Part shown: piece after piece, positions 42,306 to 51,394 of the stretch
How the letters are laid out: every line of letters begins with the position of its first letter
Numbering within the stretch: the stretch's first letter is position 1
Assembly: GCF_014268445.2 (NCBI RefSeq)
Contig: NZ_CP077089.1
Span: 4,643,501-4,707,500, forward strand
Origin: Pseudomonas tensinigenes
GTDB lineage: Bacteria; Pseudomonadota; Gammaproteobacteria; Pseudomonadales; Pseudomonadaceae
Length of the DNA stretch: 64,000 nt
Reading direction: 5' to 3'
Notes under the pieces: model-generated
Told to the model about the DNA's origin: nothing
Database searches by the model: none
Seen by the model: only the letters and a program-made list of their open reading frames with translations
Made by a program: the position numbers and the translations under genes

Positions 42306-43232
42306 ATGACTTCCAAGCTGGAACAACTCAAACAATTCACCACCGTTGTTGCCGACACCGGCGACTTCGAAGCGATCTCCCGTGTCAAACCGGTCGACGC
42401 CACCACCAACCCTTCCCTGCTGCTCAAAGCGGCGGCCATTCCGGCCTACGCCGAGCTGCTGAACGCCTGCGTCAGCGACTGCAAGGGCGATGTCGGCCTG
42501 GCCAGCGACCGTTTCGGCGTCGCAGTGGGTCAGGAAATTCTCAAAGTGATTCCGGGCCGCATCTCCACCGAAGTGGATGCGCGGCTGTCGTTCGACAAGG
42601 ATGCCGTGCTGAAACGCGCGCATCGCTTGATCGAGCTGTACGACAAGGCCGGCATTGGCCGTGATCGCGTACTGATCAAGATCGCCTCGACCTGGGAAGG
42701 CATTCGCGCCGCCGAAGTGCTGGAGAAGGAAGGCATCCAGACCAACCTGACCCTGCTGTTCTCCTTCGCTCAGGCCGCCGCTTGCGCTGACGCTGGCGTG
42801 TTCCTGATTTCGCCATTCGTGGGCCGCATCTACGACTGGTACAAGAAGGCCAACGGCAACGACTACACCGGCGCCGATGATCCGGGCGTACAGTCGGTCA
42901 CCCGCATCTACAACTACTACAAGTCCAATGACTACAAGACCGTGGTCATGGGCGCGAGCTTCCGCAACCTCAATCAGATCGAGCAACTGGCCGGCTGCGA
43001 CCGCCTGACCATCAGCCCGGACCTGATCGACAAACTGGCGGCCGACACCGGCAAGCTGGAGCGCAAACTGGCACCGGGCAACGCCGGTGAAGCCCGTCTG
43101 AGCCTCAACGAAGCGCAATTCCGCTGGTTGTCCAACGAGGACGCAATGGCCACCGAGAAACTGGCTGAGGGCATTCGTCAGTTTGCTCGCGACCAGGAGA
43201 AGCTTGAGGCGCTGCTGCAGGCCAAGCTGTGA
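42306..43232 (+). CDS. tal: Transaldolase
   Basis: 308 residues from the ATG at 42306 (an earlier in-frame GTG/ATG region is not protein-like). Cytoplasmic enzyme of the pentose phosphate pathway that moves a dihydroxyacetone unit between sedoheptulose 7-phosphate and glyceraldehyde 3-phosphate. Class I signature [10 protein letters not shown] near the N-terminus and [12 protein letters not shown] with the Schiff-base lysine K125; further on [12 protein letters not shown] and [12 protein letters not shown]. It begins the conserved core block (tal-rssC-rssB) on the right side of the exopolysaccharide locus, and ends at a strong terminator. Confidence 0.95.
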   Translation: MTSKLEQLKQFTTVVADTGDFEAISRVKPVDATTNPSLLLKAAAIPAYAELLNACVSDCKGDVGLASDRFGVAVGQEILKVIPGRISTEVDARLSFDKDAVLKRAHRLIELYDKAGIGRDRVLIKIASTWEGIRAAEVLEKEGIQTNLTLLFSFAQAAACADAGVFLISPFVGRIYDWYKKANGNDYTGADDPGVQSVTRIYNYYKSNDYKTVVMGASFRNLNQIEQLAGCDRLTISPDLIDKLAADTGKLERKLAPGNAGEARLSLNEAQFRWLSNEDAMATEKLAEGIRQFARDQEKLEALLQAKL

Positions 43233-43252
43233 TTTGAGTGGGTGAAATGCAA

Positions 43253-43286
43253 AAAGGGCGAACCTGTGAGGGTTCGCCCTTTTTTG
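43253..43286 (+). terminator. Rho-independent terminator after tal
   Basis: Stem AAAGGGCGAACC / GGTTCGCCCTTT, six-base loop, followed by a T run. Confidence 0.92.
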
Positions 43287-43311
43287 TGGGTGCTGGATAA
43301 TTTTAGTGTTC

Positions 43312-43400
43312 TTGCCGACCGCTTTCGCGAGCAGGCTCGCTCCCACAGGGGGATTGGTGATCGACGCCGCGTCAGTGTGGGAGCGAGCCTGCTCGCGAAG
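43312..43400. repeat. REP pair, TGCTCGCG type
   Basis: CTTTCGCGAGCAGGCTCGCTCCCACA and, 30 bases later, its inverse, facing each other. It lies between tal and the convergent rssC gene and may act as a transcript end for the latter. Confidence 0.88.
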
Positions 43401-43422
43401 AGGCCCGTCCGATCGGCATCAC

Positions 43423-43905
43423 TTAATGCCTTTCCAGAGCATTCACCAGATCATGAAACGCTTCACGATTGGAATCGTTCAGGCCCATGAGGATCTTGTG
43501 CGCTTCGAGCACCTTGATCCGCACCACTTCTTCCGACTGGTCCTGATCCGGCAGATCGTCCAGGCACTCCGGGCATGGCACCGGGTGGTTGACGATGTTG
43601 AACACCTGCTCGAAGCCCATCGATTGCAACAGACGGGTGATGTCTTCGTGGGTGGTGACGACAGTCGGCAGCAGGCCGACCTTCTGCCGCGACAGGATCG
43701 ACAGTTTGGCCAACAGGCCCAACGTCGTGCTATCGATGCTGCGGGTTTCGGTCAAATCGATCACGATCGCGTTGAAATTCAGCGCGGTGAAGATTTTCTC
43801 AATAGTCGCATCCAACGCCGAACACAGGGTCAGGCGAACTTCACCGACGAATTTCAGGACGAAGGTGCCGTCCTGCTCGGCGAACTGGATTCTACCGGTA
43901 CTCAT
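43423..43905 (-). CDS. rssC: STAS-domain anti-sigma factor antagonist, RssC type
   Basis: 160 residues. Residues 1-105 form a STAS domain: strand FVLKFVGEVRLTLCSAL, and VIDLTETRSIDSTTLGLLAKL with the serine (in SIDS) that anti-sigma kinases phosphorylate. The last 55 residues include CPECLDDLPDQDQ and a helix. It overlaps the preceding response-regulator gene by one base. As I recall, PAO1 has the same pair beside tal (PA2797/PA2798), where the pair controls RpoS level. HsbA/HsbR is a similar but separate pair, so naming rests on synteny. Confidence 0.8.
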   Translation of the reverse strand: MSTGRIQFAEQDGTFVLKFVGEVRLTLCSALDATIEKIFTALNFNAIVIDLTETRSIDSTTLGLLAKLSILSRQKVGLLPTVVTTHEDITRLLQSMGFEQVFNIVNHPVPCPECLDDLPDQDQSEEVVRIKVLEAHKILMGLNDSNREAFHDLVNALERH

Positions 43906-45086
43906 TAAAGATTCCTGCTCAACACCAACAGGGCGATATCATCCGGCATCTCCCCTAGCGTGGCCAATCCAAAAACTTGCCGCAGACCATCCAGGCTGCC
44001 GCCCGCCGACTTCACCCGTTGAGGCAAAGCGGCTTCTTTTTCCTTGAGCGTAGGTTCTGGCAAAAGATCCAGAATGCCATCGGACATCAGCGTCAGGCTG
44101 AACGTCGGCGGCAGCTCAAGCACGTGGTCTTCGTAGGTGGCTTCATTGAAGAGTCCCACCGGCAGACCACGCCCTTCGAGATAACGAACACTGTCAGGCG
44201 TGTACAACACAGGCAACGGCAGATGGCCGCCGATGCTATAGGTCAACAAACCGGTCTCCTCGTCGATGACTCCACCGACCATTGTGACGTGTTTACCCAG
44301 CTTACAACTGATCAGCCCCCGGTTGATATGACCAAGGACTTCCGAAGGCTTGAATTCCGGCAAAGTGCCGTTGCGCTTGGATTCGAACAACAGGCGCGTG
44401 GTCATGAACTTCAGCAGCACGGTGACGAAGGCTGAAGAGGCGCCATGACCGGATACATCCGCCAGATAGAAAGCAACCCGGCGCTCGTCGACACGGAAAT
44501 AGTCGACAAAATCCCCCGACAGGTACAACGACGGGATGATCTGGTGCGCGAATTTGAATTCGTCGATGCTCCACGGGCTTTCCGGCAGCATGTTCATCTG
44601 CACCTGGCGACCGGCGTTCTGGTCTTCCTGGAGCAGGTTCAGGCTGGCCTCAAGCTCGCGGTTGGCCTTTTCCAGCTTCTCGCGGTAGCGCTGGTTTTCC
44701 ACCAGCAGGCGCGCACGATCCAAGGCCCGGCGCACAGAGTGCTCGAGCACAGCCAGATCTTCGAGAGGCTTGATCAGGTAGTCCGCCGCGCCCAGGCGCA
44801 GGGCCTCGACCGCGTCGTTCATCACGCCGGCACCCGACACCACGATCACCGGCGTCTGCGGCGACCGCTCGGTGACCTGACGGATCAGTTCAAGACCGCC
44901 CATCTGCGGCATGCGCAGATCGCAGATGACCAGGTCGGGCGTGTCTTGCTCGAATACCTGAAGACCCTGTTGGCCGTTGCTGGCCTGCAGGACGCTGAAA
45001 CCACTGTCTTCCAAATAGGCCGCGAGGCTCGCGCGCACTACTTCGTCATCATCGATTATCAGCAGCGTGGCACTGGTTTTTGGCAT
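43905..45086 (-). CDS. rssB: Response regulator with PP2C-type phosphatase domain, RssB type
   Basis: 393 residues from the ATG at 45086; the frame continues upstream but without protein-like sequence. Receiver domain with acidic pair DD12-13 and phospho-acceptor D56 in ICDLRMPQ, a coiled-coil linker (about 150-190, EKLEKANRELEASLNLL), then a PPM/SpoIIE-like phosphatase domain with YFRVDERRVAFYLADVSGHG and the final PDDIALLVLSRN containing metal-binding aspartates. It dephosphorylates or partners the STAS protein encoded next, in a partner switch linked to RpoS turnover. The receiver input kinase is not in the window. Confidence 0.85.
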   Translation of the reverse strand: MPKTSATLLIIDDDEVVRASLAAYLEDSGFSVLQASNGQQGLQVFEQDTPDLVICDLRMPQMGGLELIRQVTERSPQTPVIVVSGAGVMNDAVEALRLGAADYLIKPLEDLAVLEHSVRRALDRARLLVENQRYREKLEKANRELEASLNLLQEDQNAGRQVQMNMLPESPWSIDEFKFAHQIIPSLYLSGDFVDYFRVDERRVAFYLADVSGHGASSAFVTVLLKFMTTRLLFESKRNGTLPEFKPSEVLGHINRGLISCKLGKHVTMVGGVIDEETGLLTYSIGGHLPLPVLYTPDSVRYLEGRGLPVGLFNEATYEDHVLELPPTFSLTLMSDGILDLLPEPTLKEKEAALPQRVKSAGGSLDGLRQVFGLATLGEMPDDIALLVLSRNL

Positions 45087-45361
45087 GTGGGCAAACGGCG
45101 CCAGAATTAGGTTGGCGTAGTTGGCGGGGCATTCGGCCCTGCGCAGACTACTGGATTCGCTTTCTAGCCTCTCTACTGCACCGCTTTCGAGCATTGGCTG
45201 CAAACGCGGTTACACCAGAGGTGCCCTTCTATGGCGCAGACGGTACTCCCATCCGCAGAGCGTTTCAAGCATGCGCCGATGGTCGCTTGACGACTTTACT
45301 TGTCAAATCACCGAGAGTTATAAGAACAGCTCAAACCGTAACCCAATGGAAGGACGAACCT

Positions 45362-45661
45362 ATGAGTCAAACCAGTCGGGACTACAGTGAAAAGCGCGAT
45401 TTCATCCGCATGCGGGTCGATGCCGATGTCGTGTTGATTCATGAAGGCGATCAGATTTCAGGGGTGTGCATCGATCTCTCCAGCAGTGGCATGCAGGTCG
45501 AAGCGCCGCGCCAGTTCGCGGTCGGCGACCGCTTGAGCGTGCGCATCGACTCCGAACACGCGGCGCTCAGCGGACTTGAAGCCGAGACCGAAGTGGTCTG
45601 GGTCAGGGCACAGGATGGTGGCAGCCAGAAACTCGGCCTGACCATCCTCAAGATGAAATAG
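45362..45661 (+). CDS. PilZ-domain protein
   Basis: 99 residues, essentially a single PilZ domain. The c-di-GMP contacts are visible: KRDFIRMRV (RxxxR, residues about 10-18) and DLSSSGMQV (D/NxSxxG, about residues 40-48). ATG at 45362 is preceded by GGACGAACCT. It is divergent from rssB across a 275-base gap (45087-45361) in which I see no other feature. The terminator just after it is shared with mlaA. It probably reads c-di-GMP for motility or matrix control, a link with the nearby exopolysaccharide locus that is only inferred. Confidence 0.88.
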   Translation: MSQTSRDYSEKRDFIRMRVDADVVLIHEGDQISGVCIDLSSSGMQVEAPRQFAVGDRLSVRIDSEHAALSGLEAETEVVWVRAQDGGSQKLGLTILKMK

Positions 45662-45672
45662 CTGCACACAAA

Positions 45673-45702
45673 AAAGGCGACCCTGAGGTCGCCTTTGTTT
45701 TT
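45673..45702. terminator. Bidirectional terminator between PilZ gene and mlaA
   Basis: AAAGGCGACC / GGTCGCCTTT with a CTGA loop, with A runs before and T runs after, serving the two convergent genes. Confidence 0.9.
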
Positions 45703-45713
45703 ACCGGTCGAGA

Positions 45714-46403
45714 TTAAAAATCGTCTTCGACCTGGCCATCCTTCACTTTGAACTCGCGGTTCTGCAAGTAAGCGTTGCGGATGAAGGTGTACTTGTCGCC
45801 GCTGATCAGCTTCTCGCTCGACAGCAGGCTGGCGCGGGTGTCGACGATGTTCAGACCGAAGATCGAGTTACGCGTAGGCACGTGGTCGATGTAGCGATAC
45901 ATACCGGTGTAGCTGTCGACGTACTTGGACGGCGCATCGCGCAACGTGCTCGGCCCCATCAGCGGCAGCATCACGTACGGACCGCTACCTACGCCCCAGT
46001 AACCGAGGGTCTGACCGAAGTCTTCGTCGCTACGGTTAAGGCCCATCTGGGTACCGACATCGAAGAAGCCGAGCAGACCGAAAGTGGTATTGAAGATCAG
46101 GCGAGCGGTGTCGACGCCCGCAGCAGCCGGTTTGGCTTGCAGGATGTTGTTGGCAAGGTTGGTGACGTCACCGACGTTGCGGAACATGTTGTGGATGCCG
46201 TCTTCGAGGAACTGCGGCGTGACAAACTCATAGCCCTGGGCCAGTGGCTTCAGCGCGTAAGTGTCAACGAAGTCGTTGAACTGGAAAATCGGGCGGTTGA
46301 CGCTTTCCCAAGGGTCTTCTTCCGTTGCTGCCTGAGTGGCGAACGGCGCCAGCAACAGACCGGCACATACACTTAGCTGAGCGAGCGGATAGCTCCAGCG
46401 CAT
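45714..46403 (-). CDS. mlaA: MlaA/VacJ phospholipid-transport protein
   Basis: 229 residues. Outer-membrane component of the Mla system that removes phospholipids from the outer leaflet. Family motifs: DPWESVNRPIFQFNDFVDTYALKP, NIFRNVGDVTNLANNILQ-like pattern, FGQTLGYWGVGSGPYVMLPLMGPS and YVDSYTGMY. The signal sequence ends APFATQAA and has no lipobox cysteine; the only cysteine is in LSVCAG in mid-core, not a convincing lipobox. E. coli MlaA is a lipoprotein, so this form differs, probably cleaved by signal peptidase I. The C-terminus is short and acidic. Confidence 0.92.
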   Translation of the reverse strand: MRWSYPLAQLSVCAGLLLAPFATQAATEEDPWESVNRPIFQFNDFVDTYALKPLAQGYEFVTPQFLEDGIHNMFRNVGDVTNLANNILQAKPAAAGVDTARLIFNTTFGLLGFFDVGTQMGLNRSDEDFGQTLGYWGVGSGPYVMLPLMGPSTLRDAPSKYVDSYTGMYRYIDHVPTRNSIFGLNIVDTRASLLSSEKLISGDKYTFIRNAYLQNREFKVKDGQVEDDF

Positions 46404-46601
46404 AGAAAAACTCCTTGGATATGTACTGTCGCGGACATCGGGGCCCGGGCATTAAGGCCGCTAGTATAAGCGCAAATGCCCGTTTGGACAGTCAGCCAAT
46501 TGTGCAAAGTTGTAGGACGCTTCCCACCCCGAGCTTCACATAGCCGTCACGCAACTGTCACCTGGAATGACTAGCCTTAGCGCTATTTCAGGGACGTTGC
46601 C

Positions 46602-47222
46602 ATGACACACGCCGAAACCTTGCCCGTCGCCACGTCCAGCCTGACCGCCGTACTGTTTGGACTCAGCGGTTGTCTGGTGGATTTCGGTGCTCGCGCCCGG
46701 CAACAGACGATCGCCCTGCCCGAGCATGCCGAAGCCACACCGGGCGCGCTCGACAGCCTGCACAATTTGCAGCGCCAGCAGATTCCCTGCGCCTGGCTGG
46801 ATGAACTGCCCCCTGCCCTCGCCCAATCGTTGTCGGCCTTACTGCCGGCGTCGATCAAACCTGCGCAACATTCGGCAACACTCAATCCGTGGCCTGCGCC
46901 AAATGCCTGCTGGCAAGCCTTGATGGACCTGAACGTCGCCACTCTGGACGGCTGCGTACTGGTCAGTGGCGAACCGCGCCTGCTGCAGGCCGGCCTGAAT
47001 GCCGGGCTATGGACCATCGGCCTCGCCTCCTGCGGCTCCCTGTGCGGCCTGGCGCCGAGCGAATGGCAAGCCTTGAGCCAGAAAGAACGCGAACAGTTGC
47101 GTGGCAAGGCGACCGTGCAGTTATTCGGGCTGGGCGTGCACTCGGTCATCGATCATCTGGGCGAACTCGACACCTGCCTGGCAGACATCAGCCTGCGCCG
47201 CCTCAAAGGTGAAAAGCCCTGA
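46602..47222 (+). CDS. Degenerate HAD-superfamily protein
   Basis: 206 residues. Layout as in phosphonoacetaldehyde-hydrolase-like HAD proteins: motif I region AVLFGLSGCLVDFG, a small cap, motif III region near residue 160 and the motif IV-like segment LVSGEPRLLQAGLNAGLWTIGL. In an active HAD, motif I reads FDxDGT; here both catalytic aspartates are replaced (G20 and S22) and the threonine by C24. It is thus predicted to be inactive as a phosphatase. ATG preceded by GGGACG. It precedes a DUF4404 gene by about 108 bases. Confidence 0.75.
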   Translation: MTHAETLPVATSSLTAVLFGLSGCLVDFGARARQQTIALPEHAEATPGALDSLHNLQRQQIPCAWLDELPPALAQSLSALLPASIKPAQHSATLNPWPAPNACWQALMDLNVATLDGCVLVSGEPRLLQAGLNAGLWTIGLASCGSLCGLAPSEWQALSQKEREQLRGKATVQLFGLGVHSVIDHLGELDTCLADISLRRLKGEKP

Positions 47223-47330
47223 CCGGGATCATGCAGGTTTGCCGGGAGTGGATTAATCTAAAGGTCAGCCATAGACCTTTGGCGCGCGGCTGCGGTCAAT
47301 GCCAGTGCCTATTGATAAAAGGAAACCACC

Positions 47331-47594
47331 ATGCCCGCCCAAGAACTGCAAAAACAGCTCGAGACCCTGCGCGAGCAGCTGGAGCAGAATCCGCCGCTGT
47401 CGGAAGCCGAGCGTGAGGATTTGCATGCGCTGATGGCGCAGATTGAACTGGAACTTGAACTCGAAACCAAGACCAACGATTCGAATATTGCCGACGGCGT
47501 GAACCTCGCCGTTGAACGCTTTGAAGTTGACCATCCAACCATAGCCGGCACCCTGCGCAACATCGTCAATGCGCTGGGCAGCATGGGGATCTGA
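47331..47594 (+). CDS. DUF4404 family protein
   Basis: 87 residues, soluble, mostly helical, very acidic in the middle (QIELELELETKTND) with LQKQLETLREQLEQNPPLS forming a coiled-coil-like start and a C-terminal HPTIAGTLRNIVNALGSMGI. AAGGAAACC lies before the ATG. This pattern is the DUF4404 family, known from Pseudomonas, no function assigned. Followed directly by a terminator. Confidence 0.78.
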   Translation: MPAQELQKQLETLREQLEQNPPLSEAEREDLHALMAQIELELELETKTNDSNIADGVNLAVERFEVDHPTIAGTLRNIVNALGSMGI

Positions 47595-47610
47595 TTCCCG
47601 CCGAAACGCA

Positions 47611-47642
47611 AAAAGCCCTGCCATCACTGGCAGGGCTTTTTC
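47611..47642 (+). terminator. Rho-independent terminator after DUF4404 gene
   Basis: AAAAGCCCTGCC / GGCAGGGCTTTT with a six-base loop and T run. Confidence 0.92.
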
Positions 47643-47669
47643 ATGTCTACGATTTGCAATGCAGTCCCC

Positions 47670-47760
47670 TGTGGGAGCGAGCCTGCTCGCGAAGGCGTCG
47701 TGTCAGTCGACATCAACGTTGAATGACACACCGCATTCGCGAGCAGGCTCGCTCCCACAT
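47670..47760. repeat. REP pair, TGCTCGCG type
   Basis: TGTGGGAGCGAGCCTGCTCGCG and its inverse separated by about 45 bases, between the DUF4404 gene and the convergent queF. Confidence 0.9.
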
Positions 47761-47782
47761 TGGATATCGCACATTCTGGATC

Positions 47783-48613
47783 TTATTGGCGCACCAGGCG
47801 GTGATTCGGCAGCTGTACGCTTTCAGTGCTGCGATACGGGTTGATGTCCAGACCGCCGCGACGCACGTAACGGGCAAATACCGTCAGCTTTTCTGGCTTC
47901 AGCAGTCGCTGCAGATCAAGGAAAATCCGCTCCACACACTGCTCATGGAAGTCCGAATGCTGGCGGAAGCTGACGATATATTCCAGCAGACTGGCATGAT
48001 CCAGCGCCGAGCCACGATATTCCACCACCACTGTGCCCCAGTCCGGCTGACTGGTCACCGGGCAATTTGATTTGAGCAGGTGGCTATAGACCGTCTCTTC
48101 GACAACCCGCGATTCATCGCAACGCAACAGTTCCGGGCGCGGATGCTCATAGTTGCTGACGCTGATATCCAGATCGTCGATGCACACGCCCGGCAGCGCC
48201 ACGACGCCCTCCGCTTCAACATCCTTCAGGCTGCGAACCCGTACACCCACCGGTTTGCCGGCAGCGGCCGACAAATCCTTGACCAGCGTTGCTTCCAAAG
48301 AAGTGACGTCGGCAAACGGCGTCTGGTTCAGCGAGTTCAAATACAGCTTGAACGACTTCGATTCGATGATATTCGGCGAATCCGCCGGGATGCTGAATTC
48401 GCCGATCGCCACCACCGGTTTACCCGACGGCAGCAGCCACGACAACTCGAAGCAGTTCCAGAAATCCACACCTTTATACGGCAGGGTTTCGGCGGTCAGA
48501 CCCAGCTCGGCCCATTTCGCGGTGCGCGGAATCGGGAACAGCAGGGACGGCGTGTACGTGGCGATGTATTCGCTGGATTTGCCCAGCGGCGAGTGTTCGG
48601 CTGCGGGATGCAT
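47783..48613 (-). CDS. queF: NADPH-dependent 7-cyano-7-deazaguanine reductase QueF
   Basis: 276 residues, the long bimodular type of QueF. Reduces preQ0 to preQ1 in queuosine synthesis. Motifs: [11 protein letters not shown] (NADPH-binding QueF signature) and [12 protein letters not shown] with the catalytic cysteine; [21 protein letters not shown] stretch near the C-terminus ([18 protein letters not shown]). Standard T-fold enzyme length. Standing alone, with the copper-binding protein gene upstream on the same strand. In PAO1, as I recall, queF lies beside the same copper genes. Confidence 0.95.
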   Translation of the reverse strand: MHPAAEHSPLGKSSEYIATYTPSLLFPIPRTAKWAELGLTAETLPYKGVDFWNCFELSWLLPSGKPVVAIGEFSIPADSPNIIESKSFKLYLNSLNQTPFADVTSLEATLVKDLSAAAGKPVGVRVRSLKDVEAEGVVALPGVCIDDLDISVSNYEHPRPELLRCDESRVVEETVYSHLLKSNCPVTSQPDWGTVVVEYRGSALDHASLLEYIVSFRQHSDFHEQCVERIFLDLQRLLKPEKLTVFARYVRRGGLDINPYRSTESVQLPNHRLVRQ

Positions 48614-48674
48614 GGCAGAAACCTGACTGAAGAATCAGCGGATTCTACCAGCCTTTGCCCGCGCCTTTGAGTGC

Positions 48675-49202
48675 TTACTGACTGACAGTCAGTTTGCCGA
48701 CCATGCCCGCCTGATAATGCCCGGGAATATTGCAGGCGAATTCCAGGCTGGTCGCCTTGCTGAAGGTCCAGGTCAGTTCGGCGGTTTTGCCCGGCTCGAC
48801 CAACACACTGTTGGGATCGTCGTGCTTCATGCCGTGGCCCATCGCCGCGTGATCCATACCCGCCATGTCGTGGGACATTTCCTTCATGCCAGTAGGCGTG
48901 AGCATGCCGCTTTGCTGCATCTGCAACATTTCCTGCTGGTGTTTGGCATGCATCGCCGCGTCGCCGAGGTTGAATTCGTGCAGCAATTGGCCTTTATTCA
49001 CCAGCACAAAGCGAACGGTCTCACCGGCCTTGATCTGAATCGCCTTGGGATCGAAGGACATATCGCCCATCACCACTTCAATGCTGCGCGAGGCTTTGGC
49101 GGCCGGTGCTGGCTGGCCGAAATCATAGGTGTGCGCGGGAGCTGCAAACGCCGTCGAACTCATTGCCAACAAACAGATGGCCAGGGATTGGCGTAAAAAC
49201 AT
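48675..49202 (-). CDS. Periplasmic cupredoxin-like copper-binding protein
   Basis: 175 residues with a signal peptide (MFLRQSLAICLLAMSSTAFA). A cupredoxin fold: IEVVMGDMSFDPKAIQIKAGE at the start and copper ligands His in LLHEFN, and Cys-His-Met in FACNIPGHYQAGM. Between them there is an insertion of about 50 residues very rich in Met and His (HKHQQEMLQMQQ-like and DMAGMDHAAMGHGMKH), suggesting extra Cu(I)/Cu(II) binding. Divergent from copR-copS, with a CopR/CusR-like box between them, so it is likely induced by copper. Confidence 0.88.
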   Translation of the reverse strand: MFLRQSLAICLLAMSSTAFAAPAHTYDFGQPAPAAKASRSIEVVMGDMSFDPKAIQIKAGETVRFVLVNKGQLLHEFNLGDAAMHAKHQQEMLQMQQSGMLTPTGMKEMSHDMAGMDHAAMGHGMKHDDPNSVLVEPGKTAELTWTFSKATSLEFACNIPGHYQAGMVGKLTVSQ

Positions 49203-49280
49203 GGTCGTTCTCCAACAAGATAAGGTTCAGCTTATGGGAAACTTTAGCCGGCCTGCGCTGGCATCTACCTGACAGGCAGA

Positions 49281-49294
49281 TTACAACTTTGTCA
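49281..49294. promoter_or_regulatory. Copper-responsive CopR/CusR-type box
   Basis: TTACAACTTTGTCA, an imperfect dyad matching the CusR/CopR pattern TGACAA-N2-TTGT(A/C)A when read on the minus strand (TGACAAAGTTGTAA). It lies between the divergent cupredoxin gene (79 bases from its start) and copR (73 bases). Confidence 0.6.
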
Positions 49295-49367
49295 GGTTGG
49301 CGTTTGACGCCAGCGCTCACGGTATAAAGCTTTAGTTTCTACCCCCCCGAATAAACCCGAGCTGCTC

Positions 49368-50048
49368 ATGAAACTGTTGATCGTCGAAGACCAAGCGAAA
49401 ACCGGCCAATACCTGCGCCAGGGCCTGACCGAGGCCGGGTTCAACACGGAACTGGTGGCCGACGGCAACAGCGGCCAGCAACTGGCACTGAGCGGTGACT
49501 ACGCGTTGCTGATCCTCGACGTGATGCTCCCGGGACGCAACGGCTGGCAGATTCTGCAAGCAGTGCGCAGCGCCGGGCTGGATACGCCGGTACTTTTTCT
49601 CACGGCCAAAGACGCCGTGGAAGACAGGGTTCATGGCCTCGAACTCGGTGCCGACGACTATCTGGTCAAGCCCTTCGCTTTCTCCGAACTGCTCGCGCGG
49701 GTGCGCAGCCTGTTGCGTCGCGGCAGTGCCACACCGCAGGAAACCAGCCTGCAACTGGCCGATTTGCGCCTGGACCTGATCCGCCGCCGGGTTGAACGCT
49801 GCGGTCAGCGCATCGACCTGACCGCCAAGGAATTCGCACTATTGGAGATGCTCCTGCGTCGCCAGGGCGAAGTGCTGCCGAAATCGCTGATCGCCTCGCA
49901 AGTCTGGGACATGAATTTTGACAGCGACACCAATGTCATCGAAGTGGCGATCCGCCGTTTGCGTCTGAAAATCGACGACGAGTTTCCCAACAAATTGATC
50001 CACACCGTACGCGGCATGGGTTACGTGCTCGAAGAGCGTGGCGCCTGA
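49368..50048 (+). CDS. copR: Copper response regulator CopR
   Basis: 226 residues. OmpR/PhoB-type: receiver with E7/D8 acidic pair and phospho-acceptor D51 ([10 protein letters not shown]), K101-type lysine in [10 protein letters not shown], and a C-terminal winged helix ending [31 protein letters not shown] ([16 protein letters not shown]). It belongs to the CusR/CopR/PcoR heavy-metal branch. The stop codon overlaps copS by one base. It is divergent from the periplasmic copper-binding gene and should activate it. Confidence 0.93.
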   Translation: MKLLIVEDQAKTGQYLRQGLTEAGFNTELVADGNSGQQLALSGDYALLILDVMLPGRNGWQILQAVRSAGLDTPVLFLTAKDAVEDRVHGLELGADDYLVKPFAFSELLARVRSLLRRGSATPQETSLQLADLRLDLIRRRVERCGQRIDLTAKEFALLEMLLRRQGEVLPKSLIASQVWDMNFDSDTNVIEVAIRRLRLKIDDEFPNKLIHTVRGMGYVLEERGA

Positions 50049-51394
50049 TGCGTCGTTTGTCCCTGAGTTCGCGCCTGGCCCTGTTGTTTGCCGCCTGCAC
50101 CGCCGTGGTTTCACTGTTTGCCGGGGTGCTGTTCAACCGCGCCAGCGAGGCGCACTTCATTGAACTCGATCAACAGCAACTGGACGGCAAACTGATCGGC
50201 CTGCGCCGCGCCCTGCAGGATCTTCAACCTGCTCAACGTGAGGCGCGGCTGGCGGATGAGCTGAGTCGTCAGGCCGATCTGTCGCTGCGCATCACCGGCA
50301 GTGACGGCCAACGCTGGTACGACAGCTCGACGCAGATTCCCCAGGATTTGCCGCCAGAATCCGGCCTGTCGACCGTGAGTCACGACGGCACCGACTATCG
50401 CGTGCTCAACGCCCCGCTCTACCCGGAAAAAGCCGATTCACCGCAATTGAACTTGCTGCTGGACATCACCCATCACCAGCATTTCCTGCAACGCATGCAG
50501 CACCTGATCTGGCTGACCGTCGGGTTGTCAGCGCTGGCCACCGCTTTGCTCGGTGCCTGGGCCGCACGCAGCGGCTTGCGGCCATTGCGACGCATGAGCG
50601 CGGTCGCCCGTGGGATTTCCGCACAATCGCTGAATGCCCGACTGCCGGAAGCGCAAATGCCGCCCGAGCTTGCGGAAATGGCCCACAGCTTCAACGCCAT
50701 GCTCGCACGCCTCGACGACTCGTTTCAGCGGCTCTCGGCGTTTTCCGCTGACATCGCCCATGAGCTGCGTACACCGCTGTCGAACCTGCTCACTCACACT
50801 CAGGTCACCCTCACCCGCCCACGGCCAATCGAGGATTACCGCGAAGCGCTGCACAGCAATCTCGAAGAACTGCAATGGATGGCGCAATTGGTCAACGACA
50901 TGTTGTACCTGGCCAAGGCTGATCACGGTTTGCTGATGCCCAAGCGCGAACCCTTGGAATTGGCGGATGAAACCGATCTGCTGCTGGAGTTTTTTGCGCC
51001 GCTGGCGGAGGACGCCGGGGTCAAGCTGACGCGCGACGGCAATGCACGGATCGCAGGTGATCGCAGCATGTTGCGCCGGGCCTTGTCGAATCTGCTGGAT
51101 AACGCGCTGCGGTTTACCCCGGCTGAGGGTTATGTGAGCTTGCGGATCGTTGATCAAGCGAGCGTTGTGCGCATTTCAGTCGAAAACAGTGGCGAGGGAG
51201 TTTCTGCGCAGTTGTTGCCACGCCTGTTTGATCGATTTTATCGGGCCGATCCGGCGCGACAGGAAGGCAGCAATGAGCATGCGGGATTGGGGCTGGCGAT
51301 TACTCAATCCATCGTCCGCGCCCATGGTGGGCAAATTCGTTGCGAATCTGAAGCGGGATGGACGCGGTTTGTGATTGAGTTGCCTCGAACCTGA
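50048..51394 (+). CDS. copS: Heavy-metal sensor histidine kinase CopS
   Basis: 448 residues. Two membrane helices (about residues 8-28 and 155-175) enclose a periplasmic sensor domain. Then a HAMP linker, the phosphorylation site DIAHELRTPLSNLL, N-box LSNLLDNALRFTP, G1 ENSGEGV and G2 HAGLGLAITQSIV. It belongs to the CusS/CopS/PcoS family, which detects periplasmic copper. ATG overlaps the copR stop by one base. Followed by a REP element; no other terminator. Confidence 0.93.
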   Translation: MRRLSLSSRLALLFAACTAVVSLFAGVLFNRASEAHFIELDQQQLDGKLIGLRRALQDLQPAQREARLADELSRQADLSLRITGSDGQRWYDSSTQIPQDLPPESGLSTVSHDGTDYRVLNAPLYPEKADSPQLNLLLDITHHQHFLQRMQHLIWLTVGLSALATALLGAWAARSGLRPLRRMSAVARGISAQSLNARLPEAQMPPELAEMAHSFNAMLARLDDSFQRLSAFSADIAHELRTPLSNLLTHTQVTLTRPRPIEDYREALHSNLEELQWMAQLVNDMLYLAKADHGLLMPKREPLELADETDLLLEFFAPLAEDAGVKLTRDGNARIAGDRSMLRRALSNLLDNALRFTPAEGYVSLRIVDQASVVRISVENSGEGVSAQLLPRLFDRFYRADPARQEGSNEHAGLGLAITQSIVRAHGGQIRCESEAGWTRFVIELPRT

